Assembly (NCBI GenBank): GCA_036274645.1 | Contig: DASUFH010000136.1 | Coordinates: 1 to 7,699, forward strand | DNA length: 7,699 bases | Source: DASUFH01 sp036274645 | Lineage (GTDB): Bacteria > Acidobacteriota > Terriglobia > 20CM-2-55-15 | Reading direction: 5' to 3' | Shown: in pieces, positions 1 to 6,379 of the stretch | Layout of the letters: every line of letters begins with the position of its first letter | How positions within the stretch are numbered: the stretch's first letter is position 1 | The notes under the pieces: generated by a model | Told to the model about the DNA's origin: nothing | The model's database searches: none | Seen by the model: only the letters and a program-made list of their open reading frames with translations | Position numbers and translations under genes: made by a program

Positions 1-140
1 AGTGCGACGGTGAGCCGGGAACGAAATCGATCTGGCTTGGCCAACAACGCCTCGACGACATCAAGTTGGCCTATCAATTCTTCGTTCCCCAACTTCGTCC
101 ACCGCCTGTGCCCGGCGCCTACACTTATGGGTCAGGGTAA
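1..140 (+). CDS. IS4-family transposase, C-terminal end only (partial at window edge)
   Basis: Reading from base 3, an open frame of 45 codons runs off the left edge and ends at TAA 138-140. Its product contains DGEPGTKSIWLGQQRLDDIK, which matches from memory the C-terminal signature of IS4-type DDE transposases (DGxPGxxTLWxGxQRLxDL), followed by a short Pro/Gly/Tyr-rich tail ending in YTYGSG. These transposases move insertion sequences by cut-and-paste; the DDE catalytic residues would lie upstream, outside the window, so I cannot tell whether the gene is intact. The right terminal inverted repeat of the element should lie within a few dozen bases after the stop, roughly 141-190, but it cannot be fixed without the left end. 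A second overlapping frame (10-204) is open here but has no recognisable protein character. Confidence 0.72.
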   Translation, partial: CDGEPGTKSIWLGQQRLDDIKLAYQFFVPQLRPPPVPGAYTYGSG

Positions 141-182
141 GGCAGCAGGCGGGGACAGAGCAAACTCGCCGGAGGGTTCCTG

Positions 183-188
183 TATACT
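183..188 (+). promoter_or_regulatory. Candidate -10 box of the proC promoter
   Basis: TATACT at 183-188 matches the sigma-70 -10 consensus TATAAT at five of six positions and is preceded directly by TG. The predicted start of transcription, near 195, would leave a 35-base leader before the proC ATG at 230. No convincing -35 hexamer stands at 15-19 bases upstream. The site lies just beyond the transposase stop, so the promoter may belong to, or be built on, the end of the insertion sequence. Confidence 0.38.
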
Positions 189-229
189 TCACGCGTCCGT
201 TTGAACCGTTTGTTTTTGGAGCTGTAAGC

Positions 230-1048
230 ATGATCCAGGACCTGCGTATCGCCGTAATCGGCGCGGGAGTCATGGGCGAGGCCATTATCAGTGGGTTGCT
301 GAAGCAGCAACTCGTGACGCCCGACCGCCTGGTGGCCACCGAGTTGCGGGCCAAACGCCGGCAGGAGATCGAAGAACGTCACGGCATCCGCGTGACGGAC
401 GACAATCTCGAGGCTGCCCGCTGGGCCGAGGTCGCGATTTTTTCAGTGAAGCCGCAGACCCTGCCGAAGGTGTTGCCGGAGTTGCGCGGCGCGCTGGCCG
501 AAGGCGAACTCGCGATTTCGATTGTGGCGGGCGCGCCGATCCGGCAGTTCGTCGAGGGTCTTGACCACAGCGCCGTCGTGCGGTCCATGCCCAATACCCC
601 GGCGCAGATCGGCGAAGGCATGACGGTCTGGACTGCCGCGGAAGCCGTCAGCGAAGAACAGCGCGGATGGGCGCGCGTCATCCTCGGATCGCTCGGACGA
701 GAGCTCTTTGTCGACGATGAAAACTACCTCGACATTTCCACCGCGCTTAACGGCACGGGGCCGGCCTATTTCTTTCTGCTGCTCGAAGCGATGGTCGACG
801 CCGGAGTTCACCTCGGGCTGCCGCGCTACATGGCCGAGCAGCTCGTAACCCAGACTGCCCTCGGCTCCGTCCGGTATGCGATGGCTTCGGGAAAACACAT
901 GGCGGAATTGCGCAACGGCGTCACATCACCGGGCGGCACCACCGCGGCCGCCCTATCGGAACTGGAACGCGGCGGCCTGCGCACTGTGCTCTCCGACGCC
1001 ATCTGGGCCGCGTACCGGCGTTCGATCGAGCTCGGAAAAGGTCACTGA
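230..1048 (+). CDS. proC: Pyrroline-5-carboxylate reductase
   Basis: The 272-residue product matches the usual length of ProC, the cytoplasmic enzyme that reduces 1-pyrroline-5-carboxylate to L-proline with NAD(P)H in the last step of proline synthesis. The N-terminal Rossmann fold opens with GAGVMGEA (residues 11-18). FSVKPQ (71-76) and VRSMPNTPAQIGEG (117-130) are the usual cofactor and substrate-side motifs. The C-terminal dimerisation domain carries NGTGPAYFF (174-182) and the P5C reductase signature VTSPGGTTAAAL (231-242). The ATG at 230 is supported by TGGAG at 217-221, eight bases upstream. The gene stands alone: an insertion-sequence end lies upstream, and the next gene starts 105 bases downstream in the same direction. 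No other proline gene is in view. All key motifs are intact and the gene looks functional. Confidence 0.97.
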   Translation: MIQDLRIAVIGAGVMGEAIISGLLKQQLVTPDRLVATELRAKRRQEIEERHGIRVTDDNLEAARWAEVAIFSVKPQTLPKVLPELRGALAEGELAISIVAGAPIRQFVEGLDHSAVVRSMPNTPAQIGEGMTVWTAAEAVSEEQRGWARVILGSLGRELFVDDENYLDISTALNGTGPAYFFLLLEAMVDAGVHLGLPRYMAEQLVTQTALGSVRYAMASGKHMAELRNGVTSPGGTTAAALSELERGGLRTVLSDAIWAAYRRSIELGKGH

Positions 1049-1104
1049 CCGAATCGATTTCCCGATATCGTTACGTTTTTCCGGACACACTCGCTGGCAA
1101 GGAA

Positions 1105-1130
1105 TGGCGGCTCTCTCTGAAGCGCCGCCA
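1105..1130 (+). other. Stem-loop in the leader of the SARP-hydrolase gene
   Basis: TGGCGGC (1105-1111) and GCCGCCA (1124-1130) form a perfect 7-bp GC-rich stem with a 12-base loop, ending 23 bases before the likely ATG at 1154. No run of T follows, so it is not a standard intrinsic terminator for proC. It could be a weak attenuator or translational control element in the leader, or a chance palindrome in GC-rich DNA. Confidence 0.3.
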
Positions 1131-1153
1131 GATCGTTGCCACTCGATACTCGC

Positions 1154-2857
1154 ATGACCAGGGGATCCAGCCAGAACAAGGCGCTCGGAAAGCGCGAACA
1201 ATCCGTTGATCCGGAACTGGTAATCCGCGTACTGGGGGAATTCCAGGTCCTGAAGGGACAGGAGCCGCAGACCTTTCCTCACTCTCGTAAGACGCGCGCG
1301 CTGCTCGCGTATCTGGTGTTAACCGGGCGGCGGCACCGGCGGGAGCGGCTCTGCGACCTCTTCTGGGACGCCCCGGATGATCCCCGGGCGTCGCTTCGCT
1401 GGTCGCTCAGCCGGCTGCGTTCGTTAGTTGACGAACCCGGCGCCGAACGGATCGTCGCGGACCGCGAGTACGTGTTTTTCGAACCGAAAGGGACCCGCGT
1501 CGACCTGTTTGAAATCCGGAGAGAACTGACCGGAGACGCGACCGGTCTTCCGACGGAACGACTGATCGCGCTGGCCGAACAGTTTCGAGGAGAGCTGCTG
1601 GAGGATCTGACGATTCCCGACCAGCGGGACTTCGAAGCCTGGATCGTGACGGAGCGGGAAACCGCCCGCCGGACACGCGCGTCCCTGCTTCGCGTCCTGG
1701 TGGAAAGACTTAACGCCACACCCAACGCCACACCCAACGCCGCACCTAACGCCACACCTGACGCCACAGCCGATGCCGCCGCCGTCCGTTATGCGGGCGA
1801 CCTCGTTGCAGCGGACCCCTATTCGGTTTCCGCGCACGCCGCGTTCATTCGTTCCCTGTCCAACGCCGGACGCCGCAAGGAAGCCGAAAGCCAGTGCGAT
1901 ATCAGCATGAAGCAGCTTCGCGAAACCGGCGCGCGGGATCTTCGCGCGTTGACCGACGCTCTTCACATGACGGGGCCGGTTCCCGTTACGCCACCGGAAA
2001 GGCGTCCGGAAGAGACTCGGCTCGAACAGGAGATCCGGTTTTGCAGCACAAGCGACCGGACGCGCATCGCGTACGCCTCGGTGGGCAAGGGCCCCGCGCT
2101 CATCAAAACCGCGAACTGGCTCAACCATCTCGAATACGACTGGGACAGTCCGATCTGGCGACACCTGTTCCGCGAACTGGCGCGCGACCGCCGCCTGATC
2201 CGTTACGACGCGCGCGGAAACGGGCTATCGGACTGGGATGTGGACGACATCTCGTTCGACGCCTTTGTTCGCGATCTGGAGTCCGTGGTTGAAGCGGCCG
2301 GAGTCGACCGGTTCCCTCTGCTGGGAATCTCGCAGGGATGCGCCATTTCCATCGAATATGTGATCCGCAATCCCGGCCGCGTTACGCGCCTGGTTCTCCA
2401 TGGCGGATATGCCGCCGGCTGGCGTGTGTGGGCGGATCCCGCCGATCTTGCGCGCCGGGAAGCCATGCAGACCCTGATTCTTCACGGGTGGGACCTCGAC
2501 AATCCGGCCTTCCGGCAGGTGTTCACCTCCAGCTTCATCCCGGACAGCACACCGGAACAGGTCCTGTGGATGAACGAACTGATGCGCGTCTCCACGTCTC
2601 CGCAAAACGCCATCCGTATTCAGGAAGCCGTCAGTACGATCGACGTCCGCCATCGCCTTCCCCTGGTCGATGTGCCTACGCTCGTTCTCCACAGCCGCAA
2701 CGACGCCCGCGTCCCTTACCGGCGAGGACTCGAACTGGCGTACGGTATCCCGAACGCGCGGCTGGTCACGCTGGAGAGCGACAACCATTTGCTGCTGGAA
2801 CACGAACCGGAGTTTCCCCGTTTTCTGGAGGCGATCCGAAAGTTTCTTGAAGAATGA
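1154..2857 (+). CDS. SARP/BTAD-type transcriptional regulator fused to an alpha/beta hydrolase
   Basis: The product has 567 residues from ATG 1154; an in-frame TTG at 1136 would add six, and neither start has a good Shine-Dalgarno. Residues about 22-110 form a winged-helix DNA-binding domain of the SARP type (VIRVLGEFQV; RASLRWSLSRLRSLV). Residues about 115-262 resemble the helical bacterial transcriptional activation domain (BTAD). A linker leads to an alpha/beta hydrolase at about 285-565. In that domain, RYDARGNGLSD (350-360), the nucleophile elbow GISQG (Ser393), LHSRNDARVP (Asp517) and DNHLL (His545) give a complete-looking catalytic triad. From memory, this hydrolase subfamily (NWLxHLEYDWxSPxWRH) occurs as an accessory domain on bacterial regulators and cyclases. 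I infer a regulator whose hydrolase domain binds or cleaves a small ester or lactone signal; ligand and targets are unknown. A 12-bp tandem repeat interrupts the BTAD part. Confidence 0.9.
   Translation: MTRGSSQNKALGKREQSVDPELVIRVLGEFQVLKGQEPQTFPHSRKTRALLAYLVLTGRRHRRERLCDLFWDAPDDPRASLRWSLSRLRSLVDEPGAERIVADREYVFFEPKGTRVDLFEIRRELTGDATGLPTERLIALAEQFRGELLEDLTIPDQRDFEAWIVTERETARRTRASLLRVLVERLNATPNATPNAAPNATPDATADAAAVRYAGDLVAADPYSVSAHAAFIRSLSNAGRRKEAESQCDISMKQLRETGARDLRALTDALHMTGPVPVTPPERRPEETRLEQEIRFCSTSDRTRIAYASVGKGPALIKTANWLNHLEYDWDSPIWRHLFRELARDRRLIRYDARGNGLSDWDVDDISFDAFVRDLESVVEAAGVDRFPLLGISQGCAISIEYVIRNPGRVTRLVLHGGYAAGWRVWADPADLARREAMQTLILHGWDLDNPAFRQVFTSSFIPDSTPEQVLWMNELMRVSTSPQNAIRIQEAVSTIDVRHRLPLVDVPTLVLHSRNDARVPYRRGLELAYGIPNARLVTLESDNHLLLEHEPEFPRFLEAIRKFLEE
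1712..1783 (+). repeat. In-frame 12-bp tandem repeat within the BTAD region
   Basis: Six consecutive 12-base units start at 1712, 1724, 1736, 1748, 1760 and 1772. The first two are identical (AACGCCACACCC), units three and four differ from them at one or two bases, and the last two have drifted further. They encode residues 187-210 of the regulator as NATP, NATP, NAAP, NATP, DATA, DAAA. The unit is a multiple of three, so gain or loss of copies would keep the frame. The repeat sits between two helices of the BTAD, where related proteins normally have a short turn. Confidence 0.92.
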
Positions 2858-2942
2858 ATTCACACGGTGGGTTATTTTTGCCCTCACCCGGAGCAGCCTG
2901 AGCCACTGAAGCGTGAGAAACAGTATGGGTCCCCGCCTGCTT

Positions 2943-3013
2943 GTAGGTGCGGTCTATGACCGCCCGACGTTTCGGCGTGGAAATCTTTGATTTGCCGGGC
3001 GGTCATAGACCGG
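2943..3013. repeat. REPIN-like double palindrome between convergent genes
   Basis: CGGTCTATGACCGCCCG (2950-2966) and its exact reverse complement (2996-3012) form a perfect 17-bp inverted repeat with a 29-base loop. Each arm is also a small hairpin by itself: GCGGTC-TAT-GACCGC at 2949-2963 and CGGTC-ATA-GACCG at 3000-3012. The left palindrome is preceded by GTAG (2943-2946), the tetranucleotide found at the foot of REP hairpins recognised by RAYT transposases. Two inverted REP units with a short spacer are the structure of a REPIN. It sits in the 286-base gap between the 3' ends of the SARP-hydrolase and oxidoreductase genes, a usual place for such elements, and could also stop transcription from both sides. 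No second copy and no RAYT gene are in the window, so the family assignment is inference. Confidence 0.6.
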
Positions 3014-3143
3014 ATTTCCGTTCCGTCAGCACGTCAGGAAAATCCGGGGCATGAATTCCTCCTGGTCCGGTCAGAACGGGCAGTACCTATCACATTGACG
3101 CAGGCTTGCATAGAGAACCCAATTCTTGGGAAGGCGCGCCCTG

Positions 3144-4139
3144 TCAGAGTCCGTCTGCGCCCACACGTAGAAGGACCTTCCCCATCGGGCCCGCCGCCAA
3201 CCGCTGGAAAGCAGCCGGGAGTTCCTCGAAGGAAAACACCTGATCGATCAGGGGCCGCGCGCCGGAGCGGTGAAGCAATTCCAGCGCGCTGCGCCAGGCG
3301 TTGCGGCTTTCGCTGTTCGAATAGGCGCCGACGGCAACGCCTCCAATTTTGACCCGGCGAAACAGGAGAGTGGCTGTATTGAAGCGCGGAACGTCGCCGG
3401 CGAGGCGGCCGACCACGCTGACCCGTCCGCGATCTCCGAGCGTGGCGATCAACTCGGGAAACAGCGCGCCGCCCACGCTGTCGATGACAAGGTCCACTTT
3501 GCGCTGTCCGAGAAACGCGCCCAGGCTGGACCGCCATTTCGCGCCGGCCGGATCGAGCGCCAGCGCCACGCCCATGGACTCCAGTGTCCGCCGCTTCTCC
3601 GCGCTGCGCGACAGGCCGATCACGGTGTGGCCCATCGCTGTGCCCAGCTGGGCGGAAGCCACTCCCACGCCGCCCGATGCGCCGGAAATCAGAATGACGG
3701 CGCTGGACGGCAGATCGTCCCACTGAGTCAAAGCCTGAAAAGCGGTGATCGTGACGAGCGCGGCGCAACTGGCCTCGCTCGCGGACCATCCTTCGGGTAT
3801 CTCGATCAGCGATTCGGCGGGAACGACCACCTGTTCCGCAAAGGTTCCCCATCGGGTCACGCCGGCGTCGCCGCGAAGGATGGCGCGTTTCTGCCCGGCT
3901 CGATACTCCTCGACTCCGGCGCCAACCGCAATGATTTCACCGCTGCCGTCGCGGCCGAGAATGTGCGGCAATGGAGGGCGCGCCGGGTACTGTCCTTCGG
4001 CGAGGTAGGCGTCCGCCGGATTGAGCGCGGCATATTCGACCCGCAACAACACCTCGCCGGGACCGGGTTCCGGGTCGGGCACATCGGCCATTCGCAGCTT
4101 GTCGATTCCGGTAAAGCTGTCGATCATCCATGCGCGCAT
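3144..4139 (-). CDS. Zinc-independent quinone oxidoreductase-type MDR dehydrogenase
   Basis: The 331-residue product is a typical medium-chain dehydrogenase/reductase. The N-terminal GroES-like domain includes PGPGEVLLRVEYAALNPADA (25-44) and GRDGSGEIIAVGAGV (62-76). The Rossmann domain has ISGASGGVGVASAQLG (151-166), and GKVLLRV lies near the C terminus (320-326). The Cys/His ligands of zinc alcohol dehydrogenases are absent; Asn40 stands where a catalytic Cys would be. This places it with NADPH:quinone oxidoreductase or enoyl-reductase-like members, and Ser-Arg-Ser after the second strand (177-179) suggests NADPH. The substrate cannot be told. The ATG at 4139 is preceded by AAAGGA (4156-4151) with an 11-base gap. 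An open frame continues further upstream but only as a shadow of the next gene. It is the second gene of a pair with the beta-helix protein, 17 bases apart. Confidence 0.9.
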   Translation of the reverse strand: MRAWMIDSFTGIDKLRMADVPDPEPGPGEVLLRVEYAALNPADAYLAEGQYPARPPLPHILGRDGSGEIIAVGAGVEEYRAGQKRAILRGDAGVTRWGTFAEQVVVPAESLIEIPEGWSASEASCAALVTITAFQALTQWDDLPSSAVILISGASGGVGVASAQLGTAMGHTVIGLSRSAEKRRTLESMGVALALDPAGAKWRSSLGAFLGQRKVDLVIDSVGGALFPELIATLGDRGRVSVVGRLAGDVPRFNTATLLFRRVKIGGVAVGAYSNSESRNAWRSALELLHRSGARPLIDQVFSFEELPAAFQRLAAGPMGKVLLRVGADGL

Positions 4140-4156
4140 CGTTATCGCTTTCCTTT

Positions 4157-6154
4157 CTATCGTGGTCCATAGCGCGGCGCCGGCCGGCCAGCCTCGAGCG
4201 CGCCGAGATCCGGAGCGCGCCCGGTAAATCCGTCCGTAATTGTGGGAAGCGCAACGCCGGCGTCCACCGCGGCGGTTCCGGACTTCAATTGAAAGTCGAA
4301 CGCGTCCGGCGAATACACCCTTTGCGGGTCGGCCGGGTCGGGCGGCGCCACGCGCGCAAACACGTTGTAGTCGACCAGCACGCTGTGCCGATCCTGCCCG
4401 CTGCCGTCGCGATATTCCTCGAACCCTCCGAAGCGCCGCGCCGCCGGATAGGTGGAGTAATCCGCCGACACTCCGGATGGCGGGGAACTCCATTCAAAGG
4501 ACACGGGCTTGCCGGCGTTAGGATGAAATCCGTTGTAATCGGAACTCGAATAGCTCGTAAACGTCGAAACGGCAAACACGGCGTCCCTGGCGCCCTCGGC
4601 CAGGATCAGGTTGTTGCGAAACTGCATGTTCGACCCCGGGCCGACAGCGCCCTCGCCGACGATTGTGTTGTTGTAGGTGAGTATTCCCGCCGCGCCTTCG
4701 ATGTATTTGAGAGAGCCCGAGGGCGTGTTGTAGACGATGTTTCGAAAGAAGTACACCGGGCCACCGAATGCCGGCTGTGCGCTCAACGCCGCAGCCGCGG
4801 AATTGAAACAGCGGTTGTCGAAGACGCGGATGTTACGCGCGCCGCCATCGGTCTCGATACAGTTGTCCCCCATGTTGAAAATGTCATTGCCGTAAAAGTC
4901 GATGGAAACGGGAAGGCGATCGGCGACATCGTTGGGCGCGCCGTCCGGCACGCCGTAGGTAGCCACGTCGATGCCGTCATGCCAGTGCTCGATGCGGTTG
5001 TGCGCGACGACATGTCCCTGACCGTAAACCTTGATGGCATATTCCGACGAGAGCAGTTCCGGAAATCCCGGCAGTCCGGACCAGGGAGCGCCCGTCCAAC
5101 CCATCATCCTGTCCGGATCGTGCCGGCCGGTGAACGTGTTGTCGGCGATGTAGAAGTTCTTCGAACCGGACCAGTCATCCTGAACCGCGCGTCCGACATC
5201 GACGATCCGGGAGCGTTTCAGCGTAAAGCCGCTCGAGCCTGCGATTGCTTTGACGCCGAGTAGAAACGCCACGTTCGTGTTCCGGACGGTGATGCCTTCG
5301 AAGTAGTGGTAGTTTCCACCCATCAGGTTGAACAGATTCTGGCACCCATCGCCGTCAAAGATCACTTCGCCGTCACCTGCGGCCCTGATGGCGATCGGCT
5401 TTTCCGCGGTTCCACTCTGCGTCAGGTAGTACGTGCCGTCGAACACATTCCCCAGAGACAGGTATCCCGGGCGCGGCTCGCCATTCATGTAGTGAAAACG
5501 GTCGCCCTTGTACACACCGGCGTGCAGCAGAATCGTGTCTCCGGGCTCGACGCGCGGCGGGAACGCATTGGCGTAATCAAAGTGCGCCGCTCCCATGTAA
5601 TAAGCCGCGAGCAGTCCGGTGAACGCCGGACTCTGTTTGGGGCCCGTCCAGTCGACGGGATACACATGAAATATCCGCCCGCCCGGGGCCGGTTGTGGCT
5701 CCTTGCGGGTCCGCGCCGTCACGGTCTTCGTTGCAGCGCCGCGCAAACCGTCGGGATCGCTGAGGACGAAGCGGCATTCGTATTCCGTATCCGGCTCAAG
5801 GTTCAGAATGCTTCCCGCAAACATGTTTGGAGCGGTATACCGGAACAGGAGATAACGATCCGGAACTTCCGACCGGGGTATCGCGCCGACCTGTTCATTC
5901 TGAAGGCGCATCAGCGGCAGCCCGTCGCGCCACTGGCTCTCGCCGCGTTTGCGGTAAAACGAGTCGACGCGCGCGTTGCGATTGTCGTCTCCGGTGATTT
6001 TCCATTCGAACCCCAGAGAAACCAGGGTCGGCGGCTCAACGGTGAATTCGCCGGATACGACGCCATTGTCGGCGCCTTGCGAGGTTGAGGTCGCAAACGC
6101 CAGCAGGAACAGGGCGCAGGCGTTCCACTGCTTCCATGGAGTGCGTTTCGTCAT
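4157..6154 (-). CDS. Secreted right-handed parallel beta-helix protein (pectate-lyase-like fold)
   Basis: The product has 665 residues. A signal peptide is clear: basic start MTKR, hydrophobic stretch about 12-22, likely cleavage near residues 27-28 (SQGA/D). Residues about 35-150 look like a fibronectin-III-type beta-sandwich (LEPDTEYECRFVLSDPDG). From about 160, the repeated short strands rich in Asn, Gly and Asp are those of a right-handed beta-helix, beginning with PGDTILLHAGVYKG (204-217). Examples are VYGQGHVVAHNRIEHWHDGI (376-395) and DNCIETDGGARNIRVFDNRC (430-449). The C-terminal end, FQLKSGTAAVDAG (621-633) and APDLGALEAG (647-656), is a common closing motif in secreted proteins of this fold. 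Such proteins bind or cleave polysaccharides, but I see no recognised lyase catalytic set, so enzyme activity is unproven. No Shine-Dalgarno precedes the ATG; see the candidate promoter at 6161-6169. It leads the pair with the downstream oxidoreductase. Confidence 0.88.
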   Translation of the reverse strand: MTKRTPWKQWNACALFLLAFATSTSQGADNGVVSGEFTVEPPTLVSLGFEWKITGDDNRNARVDSFYRKRGESQWRDGLPLMRLQNEQVGAIPRSEVPDRYLLFRYTAPNMFAGSILNLEPDTEYECRFVLSDPDGLRGAATKTVTARTRKEPQPAPGGRIFHVYPVDWTGPKQSPAFTGLLAAYYMGAAHFDYANAFPPRVEPGDTILLHAGVYKGDRFHYMNGEPRPGYLSLGNVFDGTYYLTQSGTAEKPIAIRAAGDGEVIFDGDGCQNLFNLMGGNYHYFEGITVRNTNVAFLLGVKAIAGSSGFTLKRSRIVDVGRAVQDDWSGSKNFYIADNTFTGRHDPDRMMGWTGAPWSGLPGFPELLSSEYAIKVYGQGHVVAHNRIEHWHDGIDVATYGVPDGAPNDVADRLPVSIDFYGNDIFNMGDNCIETDGGARNIRVFDNRCFNSAAAALSAQPAFGGPVYFFRNIVYNTPSGSLKYIEGAAGILTYNNTIVGEGAVGPGSNMQFRNNLILAEGARDAVFAVSTFTSYSSSDYNGFHPNAGKPVSFEWSSPPSGVSADYSTYPAARRFGGFEEYRDGSGQDRHSVLVDYNVFARVAPPDPADPQRVYSPDAFDFQLKSGTAAVDAGVALPTITDGFTGRAPDLGALEAGRPAPRYGPR

Positions 6155-6160
6155 GGCGGG

Positions 6161-6169
6161 AGCATAACA
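6161..6169 (-). promoter_or_regulatory. Candidate extended -10 box for a leaderless beta-helix mRNA
   Basis: Read on the minus strand, TGTTATGCT (6169-6161) fits the extended -10 pattern TGnTATnnT. Only six bases (CCCGCC) separate it from the ATG at 6154, so transcription would begin at or next to the start codon. The gene has no Shine-Dalgarno sequence, which agrees with a leaderless transcript. No good -35 box is visible, as is common with extended -10 promoters. Confidence 0.4.
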
Positions 6170-6312
6170 GTTGATGGCCAGAGAAATCTTTGGCGCCGTC
6201 GCTTTGCCTCAGATCCCGGGCGCGAAACCTTCCGGGGAAAGGCGCCGTCCACGCCGTCCTCCGGATGTCGTCTGGAAGAATAGGTTTGACTTTAGCGGAG
6301 TTTGAGCGGCCG

Positions 6313-6360
6313 GGCAGTTCGGCTCCAAACTGCCGGACTTGTCAGCGGACCGAGAGGTCC
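6313..6360 (+). other. Two consecutive stem-loops upstream of the secreted-protein gene
   Basis: GGCAGTT (6313-6319) pairs with AACTGCC (6328-6334) across an 8-base loop. GGACC (6347-6351) pairs with GGTCC (6356-6360) across the loop GAGA. The second hairpin contains GAGAGG (6352-6357), the best Shine-Dalgarno-like sequence before the gene. That sequence is well spaced for an out-of-frame ATG at 6364 but lies 22 bases from the in-frame ATG at 6380. The pair could form a structured 5' leader. I do not recognise a known riboswitch or leader family in it. Confidence 0.35.
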
Positions 6361-6379
6361 AATATGCTCATGCACATCT

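Noticed and set aside
1049..1080. Terminator for proC: CGATATCG palindrome followed by TTTTT at 1076-1080
   Set aside because: The stem is short, AT-containing and separated from the T run, so it does not make a convincing terminator.
3010..3047. 8-bp inverted repeat CCGGATTT / AAATCCGG overlapping the right end of the REPIN-like element
   Set aside because: It is exclusive with the 17-bp palindrome in a folded strand and has a 22-base loop; it is probably incidental.
3118..3130. Small palindrome CCCAA-TTC-TTGGG as an intrinsic terminator after the oxidoreductase gene
   Set aside because: The stem is only five pairs and no real T tract follows on the minus strand (TTCTCTATGC).
4140..4493. 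Upstream extension of the oxidoreductase reading frame by 118 codons
   Set aside because: The extension overlaps the beta-helix coding sequence in another frame, has Arg/Gly/Ala-rich shadow composition, and the MDR domain begins exactly at the ATG at 4139 with a ribosome site before it.
4130..6088. Long plus-strand open frames (4130-5263, 5306-6088) opposite the beta-helix gene
   Set aside because: They are antisense shadows typical of GC-rich coding DNA and show no domain pattern, while the minus strand has a signal peptide, beta-helix motifs and a proper C-terminal end.
6191..6207. A sigma-54-like promoter, TGGCGC followed by TTGC, before the secreted-protein gene
   Set aside because: The spacing between the two blocks is seven bases where the consensus requires five, and it lies about 170 bases from the start codon.
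6192..6249. Direct repeat GGCGCCGTC at 6192-6200 and 6241-6249 as a possible operator pair
   Set aside because: The 49-base period is not a whole number of helical turns, the 9-mer is GC-rich and close to background, and no other copy supports it.
6302..6360. A tRNA gene suggested by TTCGGCTCC within the first stem-loop
   Set aside because: No cloverleaf can be drawn: there is no acceptor stem or D arm at the required distances.
6302..6379. N-terminal extension of the secreted protein from TTG 6302
   Set aside because: It would place 26 non-hydrophobic residues before an evident signal peptide and has no ribosome site.
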